Of a stretch of 64,000 nucleotides of DNA, positions 1 through 7,869 are shown one piece after another. Each line of letters opens with the position of its first letter. The first letter of the stretch is position 1. The notes beneath the pieces are model-generated. The model saw only the letters and a list, made by a program, of their open reading frames with translations. It ran no database searches and was not told the origin of the DNA. Source of the DNA: Mesorhizobium sp. (GTDB lineage Bacteria; Pseudomonadota; Alphaproteobacteria; Rhizobiales; Rhizobiaceae); NCBI GenBank assembly GCA_004963905.1, contig SUGL01000019.1, positions 62,001 to 126,000 on the forward strand. Direction: 5' to 3'. A program made the translations under genes and the position numbers.

Positions 1-2
1 CC

Positions 3-2552
3 GGCTGGAACGAGAAGGCCGGAACCGGCGCCAGCGAGTTCGACGCGGTGGCGAAGTCGGTCGGCCTGGCCGAGAACCGCTACGGCGTCGAAGGCCGCAA
101 CCACGTCAAGGAAGAAGGCGGTGTCGCGCCCGGCCATGGCTCGCTGGCCGTCGACTACATCGCCCGCGACGAATCCAACCCCTATTTCACCTATGACCCG
201 GCGCAGTGCATCGTCTGCTCGCGCTGCGTGCGCGCCTGTGAAGAGGTGCAGGGCACCTTCGCGCTGACCATCGAGGGCCGCGGCTTCGAATCGCGCATGG
301 TCGCCGGCATGCATGAGGACTTCATCGCTTCCGAATGCGTGTCCTGCGGCGCTTGCGTGCAGGCCTGCCCGACCGACGCGCTGCGCGAGAAGACAGTGCT
401 GGAAAAGGGCATGCCGGAGCGCTCAGCCGTCACCACCTGCGCCTATTGCGGCGTCGGCTGCTCGTTCAAGGCAGAAGTGAAGGGTGAAGAAGTCATCCGC
501 ATGATGCCCTACAAGGACGGCAAGGCGAACCACGGCCATTCCTGCGTGAAGGGCCGCTTCGCCTATGGCTACGCCACCCACAAGGACCGCATCCTCAAGC
601 CGATGCTGCGCGAGAAGATCACCGATCCGTGGCGCGAGGTGACCTGGGAAGAGGCGATCGCCCACACCGCGAAGGAATTCCGCCGCATCCAGTATCAGTA
701 TGGACGCGGCTCGATCGGCGGCATCACCTCCTCGCGCTGCACGAACGAGGAGACCTATCTCGTCCAGAAGCTGGTGCGGCAAGGCTTCCGCAACAACAAT
801 GTCGACACCTGCGCGCGCGTCTGCCACTCGCCGACCGGCTACGGCCTCGGCCAGACCTACGGCACGTCGGCCGGCACGCAGGACTTCGACTCGGTCGAAT
901 TCACCGACGTCGCAGTCATCATCGGCGCCAACCCGGCTTCCGCCCATCCCGTGTTCGCCTCGCGGCTGAAAAAGCGGCTGCGCCAAGGCGCCAAGCTGAT
1001 CGTGCTCGATCCGCGCCGCACCGAGATGGTCAAGTCGGCGCATGTCGAGGCGGACTATCACCTGCCGCTGAAGCCCGGCACCAACGTGGCGGTGCTGACG
1101 GCGCTGGCGCATGTCATCGTCACCGAGGGCCTCTTCGACGAAGCCTTCATCCGCGAACGCTGCGACTGGGCCGAGTTCCAGGACTGGGCCTCCTTCGTCG
1201 CCCTGCCGGAAAACAGCCCAGAAGTTGTCGGCAAACTGTCCGGCGTCGATCCCGAGCTCATCCGCGGCGCCGCGCGTCTCTATGCCAAGGGCGGCAACGG
1301 CGCGATCTATTACGGCCTGGGCGTGACGGAACACAGCCAGGGCTCGACCACGGTGATCGCGATCGCCAACCTCGCCATGGCCACCGGCAATATCGGCCGT
1401 CCGGGCGTCGGAGTGAACCCGCTGCGCGGCCAGAACAACGTGCAGGGCTCCTGCGACATGGGCTCCTTCCCGCACGAACTGCCGGGCTATCGCCACATCT
1501 CGGGCGAAGCCGTGCGCGACATCTATGAGAGCCTGTGGGGCGTGAAGCTCGACGACGAACCGGGCCTGCGCATCCCCAACATGCTGGACGCCGCCGTCGA
1601 CGGCTCGTTCAAGGGCATCTACATCCAGGGCGAGGACATCCTGCAGTCCGATCCCGACACCAAGCATGTCGCCGCCGGCCTCGCCGCGATGGAATGCGTC
1701 GTCGTGCACGACCTCTTCCTCAACGAGACGGCAAATTACGCGCATGTCTTCCTGCCGGGCTCGACCTTCCTCGAGAAGGACGGCACCTTCACCAATGCCG
1801 AGCGCCGCATCAACATGGTGCGCAAGGTGCTGGAGCCGAAGGCGCGCTACGCCGACTGGGAGGCGACGCAGGTGCTTGCCCGCGCTATCGGCCTCGACTG
1901 GAACTACACGCATCCGTCGCAGATCATGGACGAGATCGCCAAGACGACGCCGAGCTTCGCCGGCGTCTCCTTCGAGCTGCTCGACCGCGTCGGCTCGGTG
2001 CAGTGGCCCTGCAACGAGAAGGCGCCGCTCGGCACTCCGATCATGCATGTCGACGGCTTCGTGCGCGGCAAGGGCAAGTTCATCCGCACCGAATATGTGG
2101 CGACGGACGAACGGACCGGACCGCGCTACCCGCTGCTGCTCACCACCGGGCGGATCCTGTCGCAGTACAATGTCGGTGCGCAGACCAGGCGCACCGAGAA
2201 TGTCACATGGCATGCCGAGGACCGGCTGGAGATCCATCCGCATGACGCCGAGGATCGCGGCATCCGCGACGGCGACTGGGTGCGGCTGGCGAGCCGTTCC
2301 GGCGAAACCACGCTGCGCGCGCTGATCACCGACCGCGTCTCGCCCGGCGTCGTCTACACGACCTTCCACCATCCGGACACGCAGGCCAACGTGATCACGA
2401 CCGACTTCTCGGACTGGGCGACCAACTGTCCGGAATACAAGGTCACCGCCGTGCAGGTGGCGCCGTCCAACGGCCCGACCGACTGGCAGAAGGATTACAA
2501 CGAGCAGGCACGCCAGAGCCGCCGCATCGCCCCGCTGCAGGCGGCGGAGTAG
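3..2552 (+). CDS. fdsA: NAD-dependent formate dehydrogenase, alpha (molybdopterin) subunit, 5' end missing
   Basis: Catalytic subunit of a cytoplasmic NAD-linked formate dehydrogenase that oxidises formate to CO2. The reading frame is open from base 3, so the N-terminal part (probably the 2Fe-2S ferredoxin domain) lies off the left edge. Visible in order: a two-cluster ferredoxin module (CIVCSRCVRACEE, then CVSCGACVQACPTDAL, about bases 209-380), the 4Fe-4S motif of the molybdopterin oxidoreductase family (CAYCGVGC...HSCVKGR, about 437-560), and the long Mo-bisMGD domain. The candidate molybdenum-ligand Cys is in ARVCHSPT near base 820. The C-terminal molydopterin dinucleotide-binding domain ends at the TAG at 2550. 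fdhD and fdsD follow on the same strand, as in rhizobial fds operons; the beta and gamma subunit genes are presumably just upstream, outside the window. Confidence 0.96.
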   Translation, partial: GWNEKAGTGASEFDAVAKSVGLAENRYGVEGRNHVKEEGGVAPGHGSLAVDYIARDESNPYFTYDPAQCIVCSRCVRACEEVQGTFALTIEGRGFESRMVAGMHEDFIASECVSCGACVQACPTDALREKTVLEKGMPERSAVTTCAYCGVGCSFKAEVKGEEVIRMMPYKDGKANHGHSCVKGRFAYGYATHKDRILKPMLREKITDPWREVTWEEAIAHTAKEFRRIQYQYGRGSIGGITSSRCTNEETYLVQKLVRQGFRNNNVDTCARVCHSPTGYGLGQTYGTSAGTQDFDSVEFTDVAVIIGANPASAHPVFASRLKKRLRQGAKLIVLDPRRTEMVKSAHVEADYHLPLKPGTNVAVLTALAHVIVTEGLFDEAFIRERCDWAEFQDWASFVALPENSPEVVGKLSGVDPELIRGAARLYAKGGNGAIYYGLGVTEHSQGSTTVIAIANLAMATGNIGRPGVGVNPLRGQNNVQGSCDMGSFPHELPGYRHISGEAVRDIYESLWGVKLDDEPGLRIPNMLDAAVDGSFKGIYIQGEDILQSDPDTKHVAAGLAAMECVVVHDLFLNETANYAHVFLPGSTFLEKDGTFTNAERRINMVRKVLEPKARYADWEATQVLARAIGLDWNYTHPSQIMDEIAKTTPSFAGVSFELLDRVGSVQWPCNEKAPLGTPIMHVDGFVRGKGKFIRTEYVATDERTGPRYPLLLTTGRILSQYNVGAQTRRTENVTWHAEDRLEIHPHDAEDRGIRDGDWVRLASRSGETTLRALITDRVSPGVVYTTFHHPDTQANVITTDFSDWATNCPEYKVTAVQVAPSNGPTDWQKDYNEQARQSRRIAPLQAAE

Positions 2553-2601
2553 GTGTGTCGAGGCATTCGACAACAAGGGCTTCAATCTTGACGGTTGATC
2601 G

Positions 2602-2744
2602 ACCCCCACTCCGTCGAGCTTCGCTCGACACCTCTCCCCCGATCGACCGGGGAGAGGAAAGGCGCGCGGCGATTCCAGCTGGCACCCTTCCTCTCCCTCC
2701 GGAGGGGGGAGAGGTGGCGCTGCGAAGCAGCGACGGAGTGGGGG
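2602..2744. repeat. Palindromic intergenic repeat (CTCTCCCC family), copy 1
   Basis: Lies in the 280-bp fdsA-fdhD gap. The ends are inverted (CCCCCACTCCGTC at 2602-2614 against GACGGAGTGGGGG at 2732-2744), and inside are two short hairpins of CTCTCCCC...GGGGAGAG type. Seven related copies occur in the window. It should fold strongly if transcribed between two operon genes. Confidence 0.8.
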
Positions 2745-2832
2745 AAGGCCAGGGAGAGCGATTGCCGATTCAAGTAAGAGGCCTTCGACACATCCTGAGC
2801 GAGATGGCTGCCAGGCCAGAGGCAGGCATCTC

Positions 2833-3657
2833 GTGACCCGCCCTCCTATCTCTCCAATCTCTCGTCTCGCGCGTCGCGCCGGCGGCACCGCGGCCGCGAA
2901 CCGCATGGTGCCGGAAGAGACGCCGGTGGCGTTCTCCTATGCCGGCACCACCCATGCGGTGATGATGGCAAGCCCCGCCGATTTCGAGGACTTCGCGCTC
3001 GGCTTCTCGCTGACCGAGGGCATCATTGCCGACCCGGAAGAGATCGAAGCGATCGAGGTGGAGGATCTCGGCGCCGGCATCGACATCCAGATCAAGCTGA
3101 AGGACAAGGCCAACACGCGCTTCCAGGCGCGGCGGCGCCGGCTCGCCGGGCCGGTCGGCTGCGGCCTGTGCGGCATCGAATCCATCGAGGAAGCGATGCG
3201 TTCGGTCGACGCTGTTGGTGCGTCGAAGCTTACGCTTGAGGCCGAGGACGTCACCCGTTCGGTCAAGCTTCTGTCGAAGCTGCAGCCGCTGCATACGGAA
3301 ACCGGCGCGGTGCACGCCGCGGGCTTCTACGTTCCCGGCAAGGGCATCGTGATGGCGCGCGAGGATGTGGGCCGGCACAACGCGCTGGACAAGCTCGCGG
3401 GCGCGCTGGCGAAAGCCGGCATCGACGGCGCGAGCGGCGCCGTCGTCGTCACCTCGCGCGTGTCGGTGGAGATGGTGCAAAAGACCGCTGCCATCAGCGC
3501 GCCGATCATCATGGCGGTCTCGGCGCCGACCGCACTTGCCATCCGCACAGCCGAGGCTGCCGGCATGACGCTGGTGGCGCTGGTGCGCGGCGACGATTTC
3601 GATATTTTCACCCACCCCGACCGGGTGGCTTCCGGAGTTGCCAAGCATGTCGCATGA
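2833..3657 (+). CDS. fdhD: Formate dehydrogenase accessory sulfurtransferase FdhD
   Basis: Transfers sulfur from a cysteine desulfurase to the molybdenum cofactor, a step needed for formate dehydrogenase activity. The 274-residue product has the normal family length. The paired cysteines of the family are seen in GCGLCGIE (about residues 113-120), and the conserved stretch REDVGRHNALDKLAG is at about 176-190, typical of FdhD. GTG at 2833 is the usable start; an N-terminal tail rich in Arg and Ala precedes the conserved core. The gene follows fdsA after a repeat-filled gap, and its stop overlaps the start of fdsD by 11 bases, so fdhD and fdsD are translationally coupled. Confidence 0.95.
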   Translation: MTRPPISPISRLARRAGGTAAANRMVPEETPVAFSYAGTTHAVMMASPADFEDFALGFSLTEGIIADPEEIEAIEVEDLGAGIDIQIKLKDKANTRFQARRRRLAGPVGCGLCGIESIEEAMRSVDAVGASKLTLEAEDVTRSVKLLSKLQPLHTETGAVHAAGFYVPGKGIVMAREDVGRHNALDKLAGALAKAGIDGASGAVVVTSRVSVEMVQKTAAISAPIIMAVSAPTALAIRTAEAAGMTLVALVRGDDFDIFTHPDRVASGVAKHVA

Positions 3658-3961
3658 TGAAGACCACATCGCCAGCACCAAGGAAAAGCTGGTGCGCATG
3701 GCCAATCAGATTGCCACCTTCTTCCATTCGAAGCCGCGCGAGGAAGGCATTACCGGCGTTGCCGAGCACATCAACAAGTTCTGGGAGCCCAGGATGCGGC
3801 GGCAGTTCTTCGAGCTGCTGGACGGCGATCCGGAGGATTTCGACGACCTGGTGATCGCCGCCTCGGCCAAGATCAAGCGCCCGCTGACGACTGAGCAGGC
3901 CGACAAGAGCCTCGGCTACACGAGGCCCGCCGAGGCCGAAGGCGCCGGTCCGCACAAATAG
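3647..3961 (+). CDS. fdsD: Formate dehydrogenase delta subunit FdsD
   Basis: Small accessory subunit of the NAD-dependent formate dehydrogenase (FdsGBACD type). The 104-residue product has KLVRMANQIATFFHSKP near the N terminus and the family-type stretch EHINKFWEPRMRRQF in the middle. I chose the ATG at 3647 rather than the TTG at 3638 because it keeps the coupling with fdhD (11-base overlap) and gives a normal N terminus (MSHDEDHI). No cofactor-binding residues are seen, which fits a structural or maturation role. It is the last gene of the operon. Confidence 0.93.
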   Translation: MSHDEDHIASTKEKLVRMANQIATFFHSKPREEGITGVAEHINKFWEPRMRRQFFELLDGDPEDFDDLVIAASAKIKRPLTTEQADKSLGYTRPAEAEGAGPHK

Positions 3962-4042
3962 CGTCTCGGTACCGCACCGGCACCAAAGGCCTTATATTTT
4001 CGCGCTCTAAAGTTTGCCTGCCGCAAACGGTCTACCTCTGCT

Positions 4043-5641
4043 ATGGTCGCGGACAGGAAATCGTCTGGCCGGACGGGGCAGTGTGCGTTGAGGCCGATCG
4101 AGACCAGATACGCCCGTAGCGGGGATATGCGGATCGCCTACCAGGTGGTCGGCCAGGGTTCGTTCGATCTTGTCTTCGTGCCGGGCTTCATCTCCAATCT
4201 CGACCTGCAGTGGGAAGACGAAGGCTACAGCCGGCTGCTGAAGCGGCTGTCGGTTTTCTCGCGGCTGATCCTGTTCGACAAACGCGGCACCGGGCTTTCC
4301 GACCGCGTCGACACCCGTCACCTGCCGAGCCTCGAGACCCGCATGGACGACGTGCGCGCGGTAATGGACGCCGCCGGCAGCGGCCGCGCGGCGATCCTCG
4401 GCGCCTCGGAAGGTGCGCCGATGGCGATGCTGTTCGCCGCCACCTATCCGGAGCGGACGCGGGCGCTCGTGCTCTATGGCGGCTATGCGCATTTCCACAA
4501 ATGGGTGATGCCGCCGGAACGCCTCGAGGCCTTCATCGAAACGGCGGAGACCTCATGGGGCACCGGCGCGACCCTGCCCAATTTCGCGCCCGGCCGGGTG
4601 GATGACACGCATTTTTCCCGGTGGTGGGCGCGGTTCGAGCGGCTGTCGGCCAGCCCGACCGCCGCGGCGGCGCTTGCCCGCATGAATGCCGGGATCGACG
4701 TGCGCGGCATACTGCCGGCGATCAGCGCGCCGACGCTGCTCATCCATCGCCGCAACGACACGCGCGTCGATCCGGAGGCCAGCCGCTTCCTCGCCAGGAA
4801 GATCCATGGCGCCCGGCTGGTCGAGATCTCAGGCCGCGACCATCCGATCTGGACCGGAGACGTCGACCGGGTGGCCGACCTGATCGAGGAGTTCCTGACC
4901 GGCCAGCCGGCGGTCGCCGACACCGAGCGCGTGCTCGCCGCGCTGCTCGCGACGCGCATCTACGACACCGCCAAGCTCGGCGACCGCATGTGGGGCGAAC
5001 GCAGCCAGCGCTTCCAGGAGACATGGCGGCTCTTGGTCGGCCGCCATGGCGGGCGCATCGCCGGCACGCAAGGCGAATTGATGATTTCGCGCTTCGACGG
5101 GCCGGCGCGCGCCATACGCTGCGCGGCGGCGCTGCGCGACGCCGCGCAGCAGATCGGCGTGGCGAGCGCGCAAGGGGTGCATGTCGGCGAGATCGAAATG
5201 CGCGGCGCGCCGGTCGGCCTGACGGCGCGGGTGACGATGCAGCTCGCCACGCATGCCGGGCGCGGCGACATCCTGGCTTCGCGGCTGGTCGCCGAACTTG
5301 CGATAGGCTCCGGCCTGCATTTCGTCGACGCCGGCCGCATCAGCCTCGACGAATTGGGCGAGCCGCTGCCGGTGGTACAGGCGACGTCGGAACAGCATCT
5401 GGAACCCGCCTGCCGCCCCAAATCCAAAGCAATGGAGCCGGCCGCTTTGACGGCCCGGGAAAGCGAGGTGGTGAGCCTGATTGCGGACGGCATGAGCAAC
5501 GCGGCGATCGCCGCCGAGCTGAAACTCAGCGAGCATACGGTCAAGCGGCACGTCGCCAATATACTGCTCAAGCTCGACCTGCCGTCGCGGGCAGCGGCGG
5601 CGGCGTTCTCGGCAAGGCACGCTGGCCCGGACGGGCCATGA
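4043..5641 (+). CDS. Alpha/beta hydrolase - degenerate cyclase-like - LuxR HTH fusion regulator
   Basis: A 532-residue three-part protein. Residues about 20-290 form an alpha/beta-hydrolase fold with a nucleophile elbow GASEGAP (Ser near 116), an acid candidate in HRRNDTRV and a C-terminal His in GRDHPIW. Residues about 300-440 resemble the class III nucleotide cyclase-like domain often fused to such hydrolases (FDGPARAIRCAAALRDA, then GVHVGEIE), but the metal-binding aspartates of that domain are not recognisable: the usual DIVGST and TGDGF stretches are replaced. Residues about 465-525 are a LuxR-type helix-turn-helix (LTARESEVVSLIADGMSN, HTVKRHVANIL). I infer a ligand-sensing transcription regulator rather than an active cyclase. 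It stands alone; the AhpD-like gene starts 108 bases after its stop and could be a target. Confidence 0.8.
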   Translation: MVADRKSSGRTGQCALRPIETRYARSGDMRIAYQVVGQGSFDLVFVPGFISNLDLQWEDEGYSRLLKRLSVFSRLILFDKRGTGLSDRVDTRHLPSLETRMDDVRAVMDAAGSGRAAILGASEGAPMAMLFAATYPERTRALVLYGGYAHFHKWVMPPERLEAFIETAETSWGTGATLPNFAPGRVDDTHFSRWWARFERLSASPTAAAALARMNAGIDVRGILPAISAPTLLIHRRNDTRVDPEASRFLARKIHGARLVEISGRDHPIWTGDVDRVADLIEEFLTGQPAVADTERVLAALLATRIYDTAKLGDRMWGERSQRFQETWRLLVGRHGGRIAGTQGELMISRFDGPARAIRCAAALRDAAQQIGVASAQGVHVGEIEMRGAPVGLTARVTMQLATHAGRGDILASRLVAELAIGSGLHFVDAGRISLDELGEPLPVVQATSEQHLEPACRPKSKAMEPAALTARESEVVSLIADGMSNAAIAAELKLSEHTVKRHVANILLKLDLPSRAAAAAFSARHAGPDGP

Positions 5642-5749
5642 GAGCCATGGCGCTTTCGAGCGAAGCGGCGGAGGCGGCCTAGGGGTTACGAATTCTTCCC
5701 ATGCAGGCCGGGTGATGTCGCCGGGACGGCCCTGCGAATGGAGGATGAA

Positions 5750-6223
5750 ATGCTGAAACTCAATCGCAAGATCGGATTGCTGGCATTTGCCGCAGGCGCA
5801 GTGCTGGCCGTCACCTCGGCGCGGGCCGAAGACGCTTCGGCCACCGCCGCCTACAAGGACATCCAGGCGACGCTCGGCTCGGTGCCCGATATGTTCAAGA
5901 CATTGCCGGACGTCGCCGTGGCCGGCGCCTGGGCCGAGATCAAGGGCGTCCAGCTCAATCCCAAGACTGCCCTCGACGGCAAGACCAAGGAGCTGATGGG
6001 CCTCGCGGTCGCCTCGCAGATCCCCTGCCAATACTGCATCTATTTCCACACGCTGGCGGCCAAGGCCAACGGCGCGAGCGACGAGGAGATCAAGGAGGCC
6101 GTGGCGATGGCGGCAATCGTGCGTCACTGGTCGACCATGCTCAACGGCAGCCAGGTCGACCTCGCCACCTTCAAGAAGCAGACCGACGACCTGTTCGCCG
6201 CCGTCAAGGCGAAGTCGCAGTGA
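5750..6223 (+). CDS. Exported carboxymuconolactone decarboxylase/AhpD-like protein
   Basis: A 157-residue member of the carboxymuconolactone decarboxylase/AhpD superfamily. An N-terminal signal peptide (hydrophobic LLAFAAGAVLAVTSARA) predicts export to the periplasm. The redox motif CQYC with a following His (CIYFHTLAAKANG) is the catalytic pattern of AhpD-like thiol peroxidase-type proteins. ATG at 5750 is chosen over ATG 5738 because GGAGG at 5740-5744 sits five bases before it. The next two small genes follow on the same strand with short gaps, suggesting a stress-type operon. The substrate cannot be read from sequence. Confidence 0.87.
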   Translation: MLKLNRKIGLLAFAAGAVLAVTSARAEDASATAAYKDIQATLGSVPDMFKTLPDVAVAGAWAEIKGVQLNPKTALDGKTKELMGLAVASQIPCQYCIYFHTLAAKANGASDEEIKEAVAMAAIVRHWSTMLNGSQVDLATFKKQTDDLFAAVKAKSQ

Positions 6224-6295
6224 GAACCCGCTGCCCGGTATTCACGCCGGGCAGCCGCAACCGAACGCCCAGTCGGACGGGCCATGGAGATCGAA

Positions 6296-6658
6296 ATGCT
6301 GACCAAGACACAAACAGTGGACGGCGCGGCGATCAAGAAGGCGATCGAAGGCCGTGACGGCAAGCTGCTTTCAAGCTTCTACACCGATGACGCGCTGGTG
6401 CGCGTGATCGACCGCAACAACCCGCCGAGCAAGCCGCGCGAAATCCGCGGCCGTGCGGCGATCAGCACGTTCTGGGACGACATCTGCAGCCGGGCGATGA
6501 CCCACAAGGTCGACACCACAATCGCCGAAGGCGACAGCCTCGCCTTCACGCAAGCCTGCGCCTATCCGGACGGCACGAAAGTGTTCTGCGCGGCGATGCT
6601 GGAACTGAAGAACGGCCGCATTGCACGGCAGACGGTCGTGCAGGCCTGGGACGAGTAG
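6296..6658 (+). CDS. SnoaL/NTF2-like small protein
   Basis: A 120-residue protein of the SnoaL/NTF2-like cone fold. Supporting features are an early helix followed by LLSSFYTDDALVRV, then GRAAISTFWDDI, and a terminal strand pattern ELKNGRIARQTVVQAWDE, the usual order in this superfamily. No signal peptide. ATG 6296 is preferred to ATG 6284 because a GGAGA lies just before it. Such proteins bind small hydrophobic ligands or act as isomerases or cyclases; no specific reaction can be assigned. It sits between the AhpD-like gene and an uncharacterised small gene, probably co-transcribed. Confidence 0.75.
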   Translation: MLTKTQTVDGAAIKKAIEGRDGKLLSSFYTDDALVRVIDRNNPPSKPREIRGRAAISTFWDDICSRAMTHKVDTTIAEGDSLAFTQACAYPDGTKVFCAAMLELKNGRIARQTVVQAWDE

Positions 6659-6698
6659 ACCAACCGCGGCTCAACCGCAAATCAGGGAGGAGAAGCAA

Positions 6699-7013
6699 AT
6701 GTTCAGCGCCAGATGGCAGATCGATGCCAAATTCGGGCACAAGCAAACCGCACTGGAACTGATGCGGAAATGGGAGCGCGAGATCGGCTCGCAGGTCGGC
6801 CTCGCCGACCTGAAGTTCCGACTCATGACCGGTTCGGTCGGCGCGCGAGAAGCGACGATCGAGGCCCACCACGAGGTCGAGAGCCTGGCCCGGCTGGAGG
6901 AATTCTTCGCCAAGATCGCCAAGATCGAAGCGCATGCCAAATGGGGCAAGGAACTGGAGCCCTATGTGGTGTCGGGCACCAGCGTCTGGCAGATCTTCCG
7001 GATCGTGGAATAG
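6699..7013 (+). CDS. Conserved small protein of unknown function
   Basis: A 104-residue soluble protein without signal peptide or membrane segment. ATG 6699 is preceded by a strong ribosome site (GGGAGGAGA), which fixes the start; an in-frame upstream extension lacks one. The alternating hydrophobic strands and amphipathic helices (KQTALELMRKWEREIGSQ, then LARLEEFFAKIAKIEAH) suggest a ferredoxin-like dimeric alpha/beta-barrel fold, which is only an inference. It is the last gene of the small cluster that starts with the AhpD-like protein; a palindromic repeat follows directly. No function assigned. Confidence 0.7.
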   Translation: MFSARWQIDAKFGHKQTALELMRKWEREIGSQVGLADLKFRLMTGSVGAREATIEAHHEVESLARLEEFFAKIAKIEAHAKWGKELEPYVVSGTSVWQIFRIVE

Positions 7014-7029
7014 TGCCTGAGCGGCCGTA

Positions 7030-7184
7030 CCTCTCCCCTTGGGAGAGGTCGGATTGCCCCGATTTGCTCTTCGCAAATCGGCTGGCAATCCGGGTGGGGG
7101 GTGACTTGGCGCCAAGCTGGAACACCCCTCATCCGTCTTGTCGCTTCGCGACAATCCACCTCCTCCCACAAGGGGAGAAGGGGG
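7030..7184 (+). repeat. Palindromic intergenic repeat, copy 2 (forward)
   Basis: About 155 bp made of nested hairpins: CTCTCCCCTTGGGAGAGG at the left, CGATTTGCTCTTCGCAAATCG in the middle region (two short arms about a small loop), and CTCCCACAAGGGGAG at the right. It is nearly the reverse complement of copy 3 at 7720-7867, so the two flank the gene between them in inverted orientation. Confidence 0.85.
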
Positions 7185-7195
7185 CATTGCCGCGC

Positions 7196-7681
7196 CTACA
7201 TCAGGCCGAGCTGCTTGTAGAACCCGAGCGCATCGTAATAGTCGCTCTGGGTCGCGATCTTGCCGTCCTTGATGGAAAACATCGAGGCACCGGTGAAGGA
7301 GAACTTCTTGCCGGTGGCGGCCGTGCCGTCGCCCCAGGCACCGGTGTTGGTGCCTGAGAATTCCCATTCGAACGAGACGCGGTCGCCATCGACAACCGGC
7401 TTGCCCTTCATTGTCCAAACGGCATCGGGAACGGCCTTCAGGAAATTGTCGATGACGCCGGTCTTGGCGGCGTCCTTGCCGGCCAGCGGCTTGCCTACGG
7501 AGGCATCGTAATAGGTCACGTCATCGGCAAAGTAGCCGGCGGCCTTGGCCGAGTCATGCGCATTCCAGGCCGCGACGTAGGCCTCGACCACCGACTGCGC
7601 GGTGTCTCCGGCAAAGGACGGCGTCACGGCGAAAAGCGTGGCGGCGACGGCTGCTGATGTCAGAAATTGGCGGCGCTGCAT
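7196..7681 (-). CDS. Exported SnoaL/NTF2-like protein with Tat-type leader
   Basis: A 161-residue protein with an N-terminal leader MQRRQFLTSAAVAATLFAV ending at SFA, which has the twin-arginine and hydrophobic pattern of a Tat or Sec signal. The rest is a SnoaL-like fold: VVEAYVAAWNAHDSAKAAGYF, then DDVTYYDAS, a central FSGTNTG strand, and SMFSIKDGKIATQSDYYD. This matches polyketide-cyclase/ester-cyclase-like proteins. Start at 7681 is supported by a CCTCC (GGAGG on the coding strand) about ten bases upstream; the longer frame to 7807 runs through repeat sequence. The gene is enclosed between two inverted copies of the same intergenic repeat. Ligand unknown. Confidence 0.82.
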   Translation of the reverse strand: MQRRQFLTSAAVAATLFAVTPSFAGDTAQSVVEAYVAAWNAHDSAKAAGYFADDVTYYDASVGKPLAGKDAAKTGVIDNFLKAVPDAVWTMKGKPVVDGDRVSFEWEFSGTNTGAWGDGTAATGKKFSFTGASMFSIKDGKIATQSDYYDALGFYKQLGLM

Positions 7682-7719
7682 TGTTGTTTCCTCCCTGGTT
7701 GAAATGCTTGCCTTCGTTT

Positions 7720-7867
7720 CCTTCTCGCCTGTGGGAGAAGGTGGCGAAGCTCGGTCGGATGAGGGGGCCAGCCTGGCGCCAAGCTTACCCTCATCTCGGA
7801 TTGCCAAACCGATTTGCGAAGAGCAAATCGGGGCAATCCGACCTCTCCCCCTGGGGGAGAGGTAAAG
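7720..7867 (-). repeat. Palindromic intergenic repeat, copy 3 (inverted relative to copy 2)
   Basis: Read on the minus strand it lines up along its length with copy 2, including the central ATTTGC...GCAAAT hairpin and the outer CTCTCCCC and CTTCTCCC hairpins. It separates the SnoaL-like gene from the aldehyde dehydrogenase gene. Confidence 0.85.
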
Positions 7868-7869
7868 CG

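Noticed and set aside
423..2906. 827-codon open frame on the minus strand opposite fdsA
   Set aside because: It mirrors the GC-rich codon pattern of fdsA and resembles no protein; the plus-strand gene has clear cluster and cofactor motifs.
4829..6127. 432-codon minus-strand frame
   Set aside because: Antisense to the LuxR fusion gene and the AhpD-like gene; composition rich in Arg, Gly and His without family motifs.
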